A DNA stretch of 64,000 nucleotides from DATKWD01 sp963704815 (GCA_963704815.1 CAVPHU010000001.1:1488001-1552000); one strand, 5' to 3'; shown: positions 50,795 to 60,247, counted from the first letter of the stretch. Translations and numbers: made by a program. Notes: generated by a model from the letters alone, not told the origin.

Positions 50795-52141
50795 TCAGTC
50801 CTCGACGACGTGCTCAGCGAAGCGCGCCCGCGACGCTCGCCAGGCCGACGAGTCGATCCGTCCGTCGGGGTCGAGACTGCGTGCCGCGGCGATACCCATG
50901 TCGATGGCGTGGTGGGTGTTGTCGGCGTTGATGCGACCGCCCCGGCCGAACGAGGCCACGTTCGGATGCTGATGCAGCAGCGCCTCGGCCGACCCCAGCG
51001 GGTTCTCCCCCGGTCCGTAGACCGGGTAGACGCGATCGACTCTCCGAACTGCGGTCGACGCGACGACCGGGTCCGGGAGCCCGAGTCGTTCGAGGTCGGC
51101 GAGGAGCCGCGGCGTGACGACCTCGGGTCCGGCCTGCCACCATTCGTCGCCTGGCGAGGTGGGGACCTCTGCGCACAGCACCGAACGCTGCGGCGGGTCG
51201 GTGACGGAGTCCCGATAGTTCTTCGGCTCGGAGATCCGGCTCGCGATCACCTCGGGGCCGGGAAGGTAGTGGGCGTCGAACGGTGTCCACTGACGCCCTT
51301 CGATCACGAGATACGCCAGGAGCAGACCCCGGTACTCGGTCGGCGGCGGGTGCTCGCCCAGCGCCGCCAGGAGCCCGGCCAACGGCAGCGTCGACAACAA
51401 GCTCGATCCACCGATGGTGATCGTCCCGCTCGTGACCTCCACCTCGCCGGAGCCCGACCGCGCCGACGTCAGCGGCGCCGACAGGCGAATGTCGACGCCG
51501 GCGCCGACGGCGGCGTCGGCCAGACACTCGGAGATCTGGCCGAACCCCCGGCGGGGATAGAGGAACCGGCGCCCTCGGGCGGATCGGCTCCGGACCAGCC
51601 GCCCGAGCATGGCGCGGGGTGATGAGGTGGCGATCCGACGCCGAGCGATCTCCCCGGCGAGATGATCGGGCTCCCGACCCCACAGCTTGGCGGCATAGGG
51701 ACCGTAGAACTCGGCGAGCACGGTCGGACCGAGCCCGGACCGCACGAACTCCGCATAGGTGTCGGCCCGCTCCGTGCGGAACGGCGCGCCGGCGGCATCG
51801 ATCGCCATCCGGCCGGCCACCGCCGGCGGCAACCCGCGCACGAGGTCGGCGGTTCGGAGGGGGAACCCGACCCACCGTCCGGCGATCCGCACCCGACCGC
51901 GGCGCTCTCGCACCTGCAGATCGGTGCCGAGCATCGGAACCAGGAGGGCTTGGACATCGGCCGACATGGCCGGGTGGAGCCGGTGGCTTCCATGATCGAC
52001 CCGTTGCCCGGCCACCTCGAACGACGCCGCCATCCCCCCGATCGTCGGCGCGGCTTCCAGGAGCGTGACCTCGTGTCCGGCGCGGGCCGCCACGAGTGCC
52101 GCAGCGAGCCCGGCCGGGCCGGCACCCGCGACGATGATCAA
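50795..52141 (-). CDS. FAD-dependent amine oxidase/desaturase-like protein
   Basis: 448 residues from a TTG that overlaps the HelD stop (TTGA): MIIVAGAGPAGLAAALVAARAGHEVTLLEAAPTIGGMAASFE. The dinucleotide fold plus GG-motif region and the C-terminal VASFGRGGRINADNTHHAIDMGIAAA are those of the NAD(P)-binding amine-oxidase/protoporphyrinogen-oxidase-like superfamily, including UDP-galactopyranose mutase-like and desaturase-like proteins. The product cannot be named. Coupling to HelD is unusual. The start is chosen from the overlap and the position of the Rossmann strand. Confidence 0.85.
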   Translation of the reverse strand: MIIVAGAGPAGLAAALVAARAGHEVTLLEAAPTIGGMAASFEVAGQRVDHGSHRLHPAMSADVQALLVPMLGTDLQVRERRGRVRIAGRWVGFPLRTADLVRGLPPAVAGRMAIDAAGAPFRTERADTYAEFVRSGLGPTVLAEFYGPYAAKLWGREPDHLAGEIARRRIATSSPRAMLGRLVRSRSARGRRFLYPRRGFGQISECLADAAVGAGVDIRLSAPLTSARSGSGEVEVTSGTITIGGSSLLSTLPLAGLLAALGEHPPPTEYRGLLLAYLVIEGRQWTPFDAHYLPGPEVIASRISEPKNYRDSVTDPPQRSVLCAEVPTSPGDEWWQAGPEVVTPRLLADLERLGLPDPVVASTAVRRVDRVYPVYGPGENPLGSAEALLHQHPNVASFGRGGRINADNTHHAIDMGIAAARSLDPDGRIDSSAWRASRARFAEHVVED

Positions 52142-54234
52142 GACGGGTCGAGGAGCACGGCGGGCAGCGGGCGTTCGTGCACGATGGCCAGCCGCTTCGT
52201 GGCCCGGGTGAGCGCGACGTACAGCGCTCGGGCCCCCTGCACCTCTCCCTCGAGGATGGCAGCCGGCTCGACGACGACCGACGCGTCGAGTTCGAGGCCC
52301 TTGACCAAACCGACCGGAACCAGCGTGACCGGTGCGGCGAGGCCTCGACGGCTGGCGTGGCCGACCTCGACTCCGCGGGCAGCGAACCCCTGCTCGACAT
52401 CGGCGACCATCGCACCGGCGACGATCACCGCGACCGAGCCCGCCCCGACCTCTTCGCGCTCCGACAGCGCGAGATCGACCACCGTGTCGATCAGGTTCGT
52501 GGTCGACACGATCTGCGGCGGGTCGCCGGTCTGGCGAACCGGGCGGGGCGGCTGCAGGTCGGGCGCGGCGATGCGGAGGACGCGAGCGGCGAGCTCCATG
52601 TTCGGGGCCGGAATGCGGTAGCCGATCGTGAGTCCGGCCCGCCTCGGCTCGCGTCTCGAGGGGAGGTGCTGGAGGATCTCGTCCCAGTCCTGGTGCGCCC
52701 ACGCACCGGTCGATTGGGCGATGTCGCCCACCACCGTCATCGAGCCGTTGAGGGATCGCCGGTTGAGCATGCGGAGCTGCATGGGCGAGAGGTCCTGCGC
52801 CTCGTCGACGACGATGTGGCCGTAGGTCCGCACCTCATCGGTGCCGTGGAGCCGGCGACGCCGAGGCGTGGGACCGAGGATGGTCCGGGCCTCGTCGAGC
52901 AGGGGCGAGTCGTCGGAGGTGAACACCGGCTCTTCGTCGTGGGAGACACGGGGCCGGAACAGTGCCCGCTGCTCGTCGCCGTCGAGCCGACGACCCGAAG
53001 CCGACGCCAGCAGGGCACGCGAGCCGAAGAGGTCGTTGAGGAGTTGTGCCGGAGTCAGCACCGGCCACATCCACTCGAGCGCGGCGACGATCTCCGGAAG
53101 GCGTCGGGTGCGGGCACGGACTTCGCTCGCCACCAGATCGTCGCGACCGCTCAGCGCGAGTTCGTGGAAGAACGCGTCCTCGACGTGGCGACGCCCGGCG
53201 TTGTGCCCGCGGGACCGTCGGCGGGCCTCGGCCACCACCCGCTCGCTGGCCTCGACCGTGAGCGTCAGGTGCTGGAGCCCGTACCCGATCCGGAGGTCAT
53301 GCCGAAGGGCCCGCTTGCGGTCGCGCACCGCACGAGCCAGGACCTGGACCATACGAAGATCACCCTTGATGCGGGACGCCTCCGGCTCGTCGCGGCCGCT
53401 GATGGTCACGTCGTCGACGAGGTCGTCGAACACCGCGAGCTCGACACCTGCTTCGCCGAGGCTGGGGAGCACCTGCTCGATGTAGCCGAGGAACAAGCGG
53501 TTGGGGCCGACGACCAGCACCCCCTGACCTTCGAGCGGGAACCGGTGGGTGTAGAGCAGGTACGCAGCCCGATGGAGTGCCACCACCGTCTTGCCCGTGC
53601 CCGGACCCCCCTGGACGACCAGCACACCCGGGAGCGGAGCTCGGATGATCTCGTCCTGCTCGCCCTGGATCGTGGCCACGATGTCGCCGAGTTGCCCGGT
53701 GCGGGCCGTCTCGAGCGAACGGATCAGGGTTCCCTGCCCGGTCACCGTCGTGTCGGAGTCGATGACCCCGTACTGGCCACCGACCTCGGATCCGGCACCG
53801 AACAGCTCGTCCTCGATGTCGATGAGATCGCGGCCACGGCTGGCGAAGTGGCGGCGCCGAACCAGTCCCATGTGCTGCCGACCGGTCGCCCGGTAGAACG
53901 GCTCGGCGACCGGCGCCCGCCAGTCGACCACGACCGGCTCCATCTCGTCGTCGGCGACGGCGAGCCGGCCGATGTAGAAGCTGTCGCCGCCCTCGTCCTG
54001 GCGGAGGTCGATCCGGCCGAAGATCAGCGAGTTGTCGCCGAGATGCAGATCGTTGAGCCGGCTGGCGATGTTGCCCTCGATCATCTCGCGCTCCCACCGA
54101 GCCTGCTCGGTGCCGCCCTTCCCGACCTCGACCATGCCGCGCAGTCGCTTCGCTGAGTCGCGGGAAGACTCGAGGCAGCGGTAGGCGTGATCGAGATAGG
54201 CCTGCTCGGCCAGCAGGTCGGGATGTGATGCCAT
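52138..54234 (-). CDS. HelD-like superfamily 1 helicase / RNA polymerase recycling factor
   Basis: 698 residues from the ATG at 54234 (MASHPDLLAEQAYLDHAYRCL). The N-terminal helical arm (SSRDSAKRLRGMVEVG...REMIEGNIASRLNDL) with IGRLAVADDEMEPVVVDWRAPVAEPFYRAT is diagnostic of actinobacterial (class II) HelD. Helicase motifs: QGGPGTGKTVVALHR (I), HIVVDEAQDLSPMQLRML (II), GDIAQSTGAW (III), GLELDASVVVEP (V), YVALTRATKRLAIVHE (VI). HelD pulls stalled RNA polymerase off DNA and, in some species, gives rifampicin tolerance. TAGTGT ~40 bp upstream may be its -10. Confidence 0.92.
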   Translation of the reverse strand: MASHPDLLAEQAYLDHAYRCLESSRDSAKRLRGMVEVGKGGTEQARWEREMIEGNIASRLNDLHLGDNSLIFGRIDLRQDEGGDSFYIGRLAVADDEMEPVVVDWRAPVAEPFYRATGRQHMGLVRRRHFASRGRDLIDIEDELFGAGSEVGGQYGVIDSDTTVTGQGTLIRSLETARTGQLGDIVATIQGEQDEIIRAPLPGVLVVQGGPGTGKTVVALHRAAYLLYTHRFPLEGQGVLVVGPNRLFLGYIEQVLPSLGEAGVELAVFDDLVDDVTISGRDEPEASRIKGDLRMVQVLARAVRDRKRALRHDLRIGYGLQHLTLTVEASERVVAEARRRSRGHNAGRRHVEDAFFHELALSGRDDLVASEVRARTRRLPEIVAALEWMWPVLTPAQLLNDLFGSRALLASASGRRLDGDEQRALFRPRVSHDEEPVFTSDDSPLLDEARTILGPTPRRRRLHGTDEVRTYGHIVVDEAQDLSPMQLRMLNRRSLNGSMTVVGDIAQSTGAWAHQDWDEILQHLPSRREPRRAGLTIGYRIPAPNMELAARVLRIAAPDLQPPRPVRQTGDPPQIVSTTNLIDTVVDLALSEREEVGAGSVAVIVAGAMVADVEQGFAARGVEVGHASRRGLAAPVTLVPVGLVKGLELDASVVVEPAAILEGEVQGARALYVALTRATKRLAIVHERPLPAVLLDPS

Positions 54235-54372
54235 CGTGTCCGTTCGGGATGCGAGACCTGGCGAGAGGGAACCGACCACACTACCGGCCTGGATCGAACC
54301 GAGGAACCGGTCTTCGGCCGTCGCCCCGCGCCGTGGACTAGACACTCAGGCAGTCTTCGAAGGGGGCCGACC

Positions 54373-55551
54373 ATGGGTGGCCGATTGTTGAAGGTGGCGC
54401 TCGTCCTGTTGGCCGTGCTCGGCGCCGTCGCCTGCGGCGACGACTCGACGTCGGAGACCTCGGCCACCGGCGAGGGCGGGGGCTTGGCCGTCGTGACCTA
54501 CAACGCGGGGCTGGCCGAGGGATTCGTCGACTTCGCTGCCGAGCGGGCGCCGCTGGTCAACGAGGCCATCGCCGGTCTCGACGCCGACGTGGTGTTCGTC
54601 CAGGAGGTCTGGAGCCCGGCTGATGTCGACGCCCTGACCACGACCGTTGCCGACCGCTACCCCGACTCGTTCTTCCTCGACCCGATGCCCGACGAACCCG
54701 GACAGGAGGACACCGGGCCCGCCTGTCCGCTCGATGAGTCCCAGGCCCTCGAGGACTGCGCCCGCGCGCGCTGTGCCGACGTCCCCTCCGACCAACTGGC
54801 CAGCTGCGTGTTGGAGGGCTGCGCAGCCGAGTTCTCGAACACGTGCCCCGAGTGTCAGGCCTGCCTGGCCGCCAACGTGGGCTCGAGCATCGACGAAGCC
54901 ATCACCGCATGCAGCGAAGGATCGGGGGCGTTCGCCTACGACGGCGCCTTCGGCATCGGATTCCTCTCGTCGCTGCCGCTGGTCGAACAGGACAGCCTCG
55001 TCCTGGAGTCGAGCCTGAACCGGCGGGCGGTCCTCCACGTGCTGGTCGACCATCCGGAACTCGGGCCGCTGCACCTGTTCGGGACCCACCTCTCGGCGGT
55101 CTTCAGTGACATCCCGTTCCCGGGAGAAGGCTCGTGGGAGGCCGAACAGGCTGCGCAGATCGAGACCGTGCGATCGTGGATCGACGAGAAGACCGGCGGC
55201 GAGGGCACGGCGATCCTGCTGGGCGACTTCAACACCGGGCCCGAGGGCGTCGCGTTCGTCGGCGAGGTCGAGGAGAACTACCGGGCACTCGTCGCCGACG
55301 GGTGGGTGAACACCTACCTCGAGGCCCAGGGCGATCAGGCCGAGTGCACGTACTGCGATGCCAATCCGCTCGTCGGTGGCGAGGGCGACTCCGGCGTGCT
55401 CCTCGACCACGTGCTGGTGCTCGGCCACGACGGCCAGTTCGACGGTGCCCGCATCTTCGACGACGACATCGAGATCGACGTCGACGGGGACCCCGTGACC
55501 ACGGCCCTCTCCGACCACTACGGCGTCCGAGTCACGCTCGCGCCGGGCTAG
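54373..55551 (+). CDS. Secreted EEP-family lipoprotein with Cys-rich insert
   Basis: 392 residues. Lipoprotein signal with lipobox LGAVAC. The endonuclease/exonuclease/phosphatase fold is seen in VVTYNAGL (first strand), DVVFVQEVW (catalytic Glu), LHLFGTHLSA, AILLGDFNT (D and N) and ALSDHYGV (catalytic DH). Between ~110 and 180 there is an insert with about ten cysteines (ACPLDESQALEDCARARCAD, SNTCPECQACLA), presumably disulfide-bonded outside the cell. It is a DNase I-like nuclease or phosphoesterase exposed at the surface. A GGGGG ribosome-binding site is 7 nt before the ATG. A second EEP gene follows after 12 bp. Confidence 0.88.
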   Translation: MGGRLLKVALVLLAVLGAVACGDDSTSETSATGEGGGLAVVTYNAGLAEGFVDFAAERAPLVNEAIAGLDADVVFVQEVWSPADVDALTTTVADRYPDSFFLDPMPDEPGQEDTGPACPLDESQALEDCARARCADVPSDQLASCVLEGCAAEFSNTCPECQACLAANVGSSIDEAITACSEGSGAFAYDGAFGIGFLSSLPLVEQDSLVLESSLNRRAVLHVLVDHPELGPLHLFGTHLSAVFSDIPFPGEGSWEAEQAAQIETVRSWIDEKTGGEGTAILLGDFNTGPEGVAFVGEVEENYRALVADGWVNTYLEAQGDQAECTYCDANPLVGGEGDSGVLLDHVLVLGHDGQFDGARIFDDDIEIDVDGDPVTTALSDHYGVRVTLAPG

Positions 55552-55563
55552 CCGGAGGTCGGC

Positions 55564-56403
55564 ATGGCGCAGACCGAACACGCACCCTTCGGGCCTCTCG
55601 TCGACACCACGATGTCGGTCGCCACGTGGAACCTGTGGTGGCGATTCGGCGATCACGAGGCCCGCTTCGACGCAATCGTCGACACGTTGCTCCGCCTCGA
55701 TCCCGATGTGATCGGGCTCCAAGAAGTCTGGGACGACGGCAATCGCAACCTGGCGGCCGAACTGGCCGATGCGATGGGCGGGCGCCACTGGGTCTATGCC
55801 GCTCACCTCGACATGGACGACGTCCGCTTCGGGAACGCCGTGCTCTCGAGGTGGCCGATCGTGGGCAGTGAGGAACGGCCACTGCCGTGTCCCGCCGACC
55901 TCGACGAGCACCGCGTCCTGCTCCGAGCCGATGTCGACGGGCCCCGCGGACCGTTGCAGCTGTTCACGACCCACCTCAACTGGCGCTTCGACCAGTCGGC
56001 GATCCGCACGGATCAGGTCACGGCGCTCAGTGAATTCGTTCGCGATTCGTCGCCCAGGACCTATCCGCCGATCGTCACCGGCGACTTCAACGCCGACCCG
56101 GACAGCGACGAGATGCGTGCACTCACCGGCGCTGCACCGCCACCCGTCCCCAAGTTGGTGTTCCACGACGCCTGGCGTGCGGCCGGCGGGCACAACGACC
56201 AGTCGTCGATGACCTGGAGCAACGCCAACCCCTACGCCGCCCGAGATCTCGAGCCCGACCGCCGACTCGATTACGTCCTCACCGGCTGGCCGAAGCAGGG
56301 AGGGCGGGGGCATGTGGTCGCCTGCGACGTGTTCGGCCGCGACGCCGTCGACGGGGTGCACCCGAGCGACCACTACGGCGTCGTCGCCACCCTCCGCTAC
56401 TGA
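55564..56403 (+). CDS. EEP-family (endonuclease/exonuclease/phosphatase) protein
   Basis: 279 residues, ATG with GGAGGT 6 nt upstream. It starts MAQTEHAPFGPLVDTTMSVATWNLWWRFGD with no signal peptide. EEP motifs are complete: VATWNLWW (Asn), IGLQEVW (Glu), LFTTHLNWRFD, IVTGDFNADPDSDEM, LDYVLTG and VHPSDHYGVVATL (catalytic Asp-His). Cytoplasmic DNase, phosphatase or sphingomyelinase-like activities all occur in this family. The adjacent secreted paralogue suggests co-expression. Confidence 0.9.
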   Translation: MAQTEHAPFGPLVDTTMSVATWNLWWRFGDHEARFDAIVDTLLRLDPDVIGLQEVWDDGNRNLAAELADAMGGRHWVYAAHLDMDDVRFGNAVLSRWPIVGSEERPLPCPADLDEHRVLLRADVDGPRGPLQLFTTHLNWRFDQSAIRTDQVTALSEFVRDSSPRTYPPIVTGDFNADPDSDEMRALTGAAPPPVPKLVFHDAWRAAGGHNDQSSMTWSNANPYAARDLEPDRRLDYVLTGWPKQGGRGHVVACDVFGRDAVDGVHPSDHYGVVATLRY

Positions 56404-56524
56404 CCCACCCGGCATCGCGGTCTCAAACGTGCATCTCCGCCGCAGAATCGACCACCACGTGTCCAAGGAGCTGTGCGGATGCCGTCGTACGCCTGGTGGT
56501 TGACCTCGGTGCGATGATGGCGCG

Positions 56525-57463
56525 GTGACGACGTTCGGGCTCGTGTTGGGGGCGGGCGGTGTCGTCGGCAGCGCCTACCACGCCGGCACGCTGACGGCGC
56601 TGGCCGAAGCCGGAGTCGATGCCCGCGACGCGACGTTGATCGTCGGCACCTCGGCCGGGTCGGGCACCGGGGCGGTCATCCGTGCCGGATTCCCTCCGGC
56701 CGACCTGACCGACCGGCTGCTCGGGCGGCCGGTGAGCGCCGAGGCGGCCGCCATCGTCGAGCGCAGCGGCGGGCCACCGGTCATCCCGCTGCGCCCCCGA
56801 CCCTTCTCCCGACACCCGGTGCCCTCGTCGCTCGGCATGGCGATCCGGTCGTGGCGCCACCCGGCCAAGGTGATGACCGGCCTGATGCCCCGCGGCACGG
56901 TGCCCACGGCGGTGATCGCCGAGAGCGTCGACCGGCTCTACGGCGAGGTGCCCTGGCCCGAAGATCCGCTGTGGGTGTGCGCCGTGCGCCTCGACGACGG
57001 CGAGCTCCGGGTGTTCGGTCGCGACGACGTCGAGGCACCGGTGGGAACCGCGGTCCGGGCGTCGTCGGCCATCCCCGGCTTCTTCGAGCCGGTGGTCCAC
57101 GCCGGATCGTCCTACGTCGACGGCGGGCTCCGCTCGCCCACCAACGCCGATCTGCTGGCCGAATTGGCCCTCGCGGCCGTGATCATCGTGTCCCCCATGT
57201 CCGCCACGTCGGGGGGCCAGCGAGCCGCCGGTCTGAGCGCCCGCCCCATCCACAGCAGACGCCTGAGCTCGGAGGTCGCCACGCTCCGCTCCCACGGGGT
57301 CGAGGTGATCACCGTGCAACCGACCGCTGTCGACGTGACCGTGATGGGGCGCAACGCCATGGATGCCGATCGCCGCGCACCGACCGCCGAGCAGGCGTTG
57401 ACCTCGGCCCGGGCCCGCTTCGCCGAACCACGCATCGCCGAACTCCTGGCCGCCCTCTCCTGA
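56525..57463 (+). CDS. Patatin-like phospholipase
   Basis: 312 residues from a GTG. The oxyanion loop LGAGGVVGSAYHAG, nucleophile elbow GTSAG (Ser43) and the second catalytic residue in VDGGLRSP (Asp199) form the Ser-Asp dyad of patatins. No signal peptide, so probably a cytoplasmic or membrane-associated lipid acyl hydrolase. The C-terminal VITVQPTAVDVTVMGRNAMDADRR resembles the RssA/YchK-like branch. Isolated on the + strand; the next small gene is convergent, 12 bp away. Confidence 0.9.
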   Translation: MTTFGLVLGAGGVVGSAYHAGTLTALAEAGVDARDATLIVGTSAGSGTGAVIRAGFPPADLTDRLLGRPVSAEAAAIVERSGGPPVIPLRPRPFSRHPVPSSLGMAIRSWRHPAKVMTGLMPRGTVPTAVIAESVDRLYGEVPWPEDPLWVCAVRLDDGELRVFGRDDVEAPVGTAVRASSAIPGFFEPVVHAGSSYVDGGLRSPTNADLLAELALAAVIIVSPMSATSGGQRAAGLSARPIHSRRLSSEVATLRSHGVEVITVQPTAVDVTVMGRNAMDADRRAPTAEQALTSARARFAEPRIAELLAALS

Positions 57464-57475
57464 AGCGGCCGGCCT

Positions 57476-57736
57476 TCAATCGAGGCGTTCGCCGACCTCT
57501 CCGAGGGCGTCGCCGAGCGCGGCGCGGAGACGCCGGGCCAACGTCGGCGTGAGGTGGGCGATCAGACCGGCACCCGGATTCCCGACCTCTTCGACGGTGA
57601 GGACCACGCGGGGCTCGGCGTCGTCGTAGTCGTCGCTGATGGCGACGGCCCACGAAACCTGCTGGTAGTCGTCCTCGTCGAGGCCCGGTGGCTCGTCGGC
57701 GGGGTCGAACGGGTAGTCGTCGATGGATCGGCGCAT
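57476..57736 (-). CDS. Small conserved-looking protein of unknown function
   Basis: 86 residues (MRRSIDDYPFDPADEPPGL...), acidic N-terminal half, then VVLTVEEVGNPGAGLIAHLTPTLARRLRAALGDALGEVGERLD, a strand followed by a helix. I recognise no named family. The leaderless promoter TAGGGT 8 nt before the ATG and high third-position GC support it as a real gene. It is divergent from hemE, with only 37 bp between the two start codons and both promoters inside that gap. Confidence 0.7.
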   Translation of the reverse strand: MRRSIDDYPFDPADEPPGLDEDDYQQVSWAVAISDDYDDAEPRVVLTVEEVGNPGAGLIAHLTPTLARRLRAALGDALGEVGERLD

Positions 57737-57744
57737 TCGTGTGG

Positions 57745-57750
57745 ACCCTA
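57745..57750 (-). promoter_or_regulatory. -10 box of the small divergent gene
   Basis: TAGGGT on the minus strand, 8 nt before the ATG at 57736. Confidence 0.45.
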
Positions 57751-57759
57751 CGCCCCGGG

Positions 57760-57765
57760 TACCGT
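57760..57765 (+). promoter_or_regulatory. -10 box of hemE
   Basis: TACCGT, 8 nt before the GTG at 57774; this fixes the hemE start inside a longer open frame. Confidence 0.5.
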
Positions 57766-57773
57766 CGGCCGCC

Positions 57774-58814
57774 GTGGCCCCTCCCCGCGATGCCCCGTTC
57801 CTCGCCGCCTGCCGGAACGAACCGTCCGACCGCGTCCCCGTCTGGTTCATGCGGCAGGCCGGACGGTCGTTGCCCGAGTACCACGAGATCCGCGGTGGTG
57901 GATCGATCCTCGACGTCATCGCCGACCCCGATCGCTCGATCGAGATCACGTTGCAGCCGGTCCGCCGATACGGCGTCGATGCCGCGATCCTCTACAGCGA
58001 CATCGTGGTCCCGGTCGCCGCCATCGGGTTCGGGGTCGACGTGACCCCCGGGGTCGGCCCGACCGTCGCGCACCCCTTCGCCGACCGCACCGACCTCGAC
58101 CGCCTCCGCCGCCTCGACCCCGACGTCGACACCCCCTACGTGCTCGAGACCGTCCGAGGGCTGGTCGACGAGCTCGGCGACACCCCGCTCATCGGGTTCG
58201 CCGGGGCCCCGTTCACGGTCGCGAGCTACCTGATCGAAGGTGCCCCGAGTCGCACCTACGGCAAGACCAAGGCGATGCTCCACGGCGATCCGGAGCTGTT
58301 CTCCACCCTGCTCGACCGACTCGCCGACCTGGCGATCGACTCGCTCGTCAGCCAGATCGAAGCCGGCGTCAGCGCCGTCCAACTGTTCGACAGTTGGGCC
58401 GGCGCCCTCTCCCCCGACGTCTACGAGGCCGCCGTACTCCCGGCCACCCGCAAGGTGTTCGACGCCGTCGAGTCGTACGGCGTGCCGCGCATCCACTTCG
58501 GCGTGGGGACGGGCGAGCTCCTGTCGCTCATGAGCGACGCCGGTGCCGACGTCGTGGGGGTCGACTGGCGCGTCCCCATCGACATCGCCCGCCGGCGCGT
58601 CGGAGGCAAGCCGGTGCAGGGAAACCTCGACCCGGCCGTGTGCCTCGCTCCGTGGGACGTGGTGGCCGAACGCACCCGAGACGTCCTCGACCGCATCGGT
58701 GGCGAACCGGGCCACATCTTCAACCTGGGGCACGGCGTGACCCCCGACATCGATCCTGCGATCCTCGAGCAGGTCGTGGCGCTGGTGCACGCCGAGGGCA
58801 AGGCCGGGCGCTGA
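57774..58814 (+). CDS. hemE: Uroporphyrinogen decarboxylase
   Basis: 346 residues, full family length, from the GTG at 57774. The N-terminal signature PVWFMRQAGRSLPEY carries the substrate-binding Arg residues; AAILYSDIVVPVAAIGF has the catalytic-region Asp. GFAGAPFTVASYLIEG, QLFDSWAGALSPDVY and the C-terminal FNLGHGVTPDIDP complete it. It removes four acetate carboxyls from uroporphyrinogen III to give coproporphyrinogen III in haem synthesis. It forms an operon with cgoX, 3 bp downstream. Confidence 0.96.
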   Translation: MAPPRDAPFLAACRNEPSDRVPVWFMRQAGRSLPEYHEIRGGGSILDVIADPDRSIEITLQPVRRYGVDAAILYSDIVVPVAAIGFGVDVTPGVGPTVAHPFADRTDLDRLRRLDPDVDTPYVLETVRGLVDELGDTPLIGFAGAPFTVASYLIEGAPSRTYGKTKAMLHGDPELFSTLLDRLADLAIDSLVSQIEAGVSAVQLFDSWAGALSPDVYEAAVLPATRKVFDAVESYGVPRIHFGVGTGELLSLMSDAGADVVGVDWRVPIDIARRRVGGKPVQGNLDPAVCLAPWDVVAERTRDVLDRIGGEPGHIFNLGHGVTPDIDPAILEQVVALVHAEGKAGR

Positions 58815-58817
58815 TCC

Positions 58818-60179
58818 ATGGGCCGCCTCGCCGTCGTCGGTGCCGGTGTCGCCGGGCTCGCGGCGGCCTACGAAGCTGGACGCCAGCAGCTCGAGACCGT
58901 GGTGTTCGAGGCATCCGACCGCGTCGGCGGCCGTATCCAGGCCTCCCCGTTCGCGGGTCATCTGATCGACGAAGCCGCCGATGCCTTTCTGGCGCGGGTG
59001 CCCTGGGCAATCGAGCTCTGCGACGAACTCGGTCTGACACCCCGGCTCACCGAACCGGCGGCCCGCTCGGCGTTCGTGTGGAGCCGCGGCGAGCTCCGGC
59101 GGCTTCCCCCGTCGCAGCTCCTCGGCGTCCCGACCGATCTCGACGAGCTGGCAGCGAGCGGCATCGTCTCCGAGGAAGGGATCGCCCGCGCGCAGAAGGA
59201 CCTGCTCCGGGAGGGGCCGGCACCGGTTGGTGATCCGAGCATCGGCGAACTGCTCCGCGATCGACTCGGTGACGAGGTCGTCGACCGCCTGATCGGGCCG
59301 CTGGTCGGCGGCATCAACGCCGGCGATGTCGACCGCCTGTCGCTGCGGGGCTGTGCCGCACAGATCGCAGGCGCCGCCGATGCCGGCGGCAGCCTCATCC
59401 GGGCTGCGGCGGCGATCAGGGCCCGGGCGGCCGGGAACGTCGACTCGCCGGTCTTCCACGCCCCGCTGGGCGGCATGACCGAACTCGTCGACACCCTCGC
59501 GGAGGCCCTGGGCCCGGGGGTCGACCTCCGAACCGACGCCGCCGTCACCGCGCTCCGGCCGGCGGCCGGACGATGGCTGGTCGGCGACGAGCCCGAACCG
59601 TTCGACCACGTGGTCGTCACGACGCCGTCGCCGGTGGCCGCCCAGCTCCTCGCGGCGTCTGCGACGGCCGCTGCGACCCTGGCCGCCATCGACTACGCCT
59701 CGGTCACGATGGTCACGCTCGCATTCGATCGCTCGGCGCTCGACCACGAACTCGATGGCAGTGGCTTCCTCGTGCCCGCGGTCGAGCAGCGATTCGTCAC
59801 GGCATGCTCGTTCGCGTCGTCGAAATGGGACCACATCGGCTCGCCCGACACCGTGATCCTGCGCGTCTCGGCCGGACGGGACGGCGACGAAGTCGGAGCC
59901 ACCGAATTGGGCGACGACGTGCTCCTCGACCGGATGTTGTCCGACCTCGATGACTTCGTGGGAGTCTCGGCCCCGCCGACCGAGGTGCGGATCAGCAGGT
60001 GGTCGGAATCGCTTCCGCAGTACCGACCGGGCCACCTCGACCGGATCGACGACCTCGATGCGGCGCTCGCCGACGACCTGCCCGGCGTGGCCGCGGCCGG
60101 CGCCGCGCTACGCGGCCTCGGCGTGCCGGCATGCATCCAGCAGGGGCGCACGGCCGTCCGATCGCTCGTCGGTCGCTGA
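58818..60179 (+). CDS. cgoX: Coproporphyrinogen/protoporphyrinogen oxidase (HemY/CgoX type)
   Basis: 453 residues. FAD motif LAVVGAGVAGLAAAYEAGRQ with the following VFEASDRVGGRIQ; IDEAADAFLARVPWAIELCDELGL; GPLVGGINAGDVDRLSLRGC; C-terminal SRWSESLPQYRPGHLDRI and VPACIQQGRTAVRSL. This is HemY/CgoX. In actinobacteria, which use the coproporphyrin route, the substrate is expected to be coproporphyrinogen III, the direct product of the adjacent HemE. That assignment rests on known pathway distribution. Confidence 0.92.
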   Translation: MGRLAVVGAGVAGLAAAYEAGRQQLETVVFEASDRVGGRIQASPFAGHLIDEAADAFLARVPWAIELCDELGLTPRLTEPAARSAFVWSRGELRRLPPSQLLGVPTDLDELAASGIVSEEGIARAQKDLLREGPAPVGDPSIGELLRDRLGDEVVDRLIGPLVGGINAGDVDRLSLRGCAAQIAGAADAGGSLIRAAAAIRARAAGNVDSPVFHAPLGGMTELVDTLAEALGPGVDLRTDAAVTALRPAAGRWLVGDEPEPFDHVVVTTPSPVAAQLLAASATAAATLAAIDYASVTMVTLAFDRSALDHELDGSGFLVPAVEQRFVTACSFASSKWDHIGSPDTVILRVSAGRDGDEVGATELGDDVLLDRMLSDLDDFVGVSAPPTEVRISRWSESLPQYRPGHLDRIDDLDAALADDLPGVAAAGAALRGLGVPACIQQGRTAVRSLVGR

Positions 60180-60247
60180 CCACCCACGCCGGCTCGGCCG
60201 CGCGGCGATGCGTGGACATTCCCGCTGCGATCACGTACAACCTGGGC

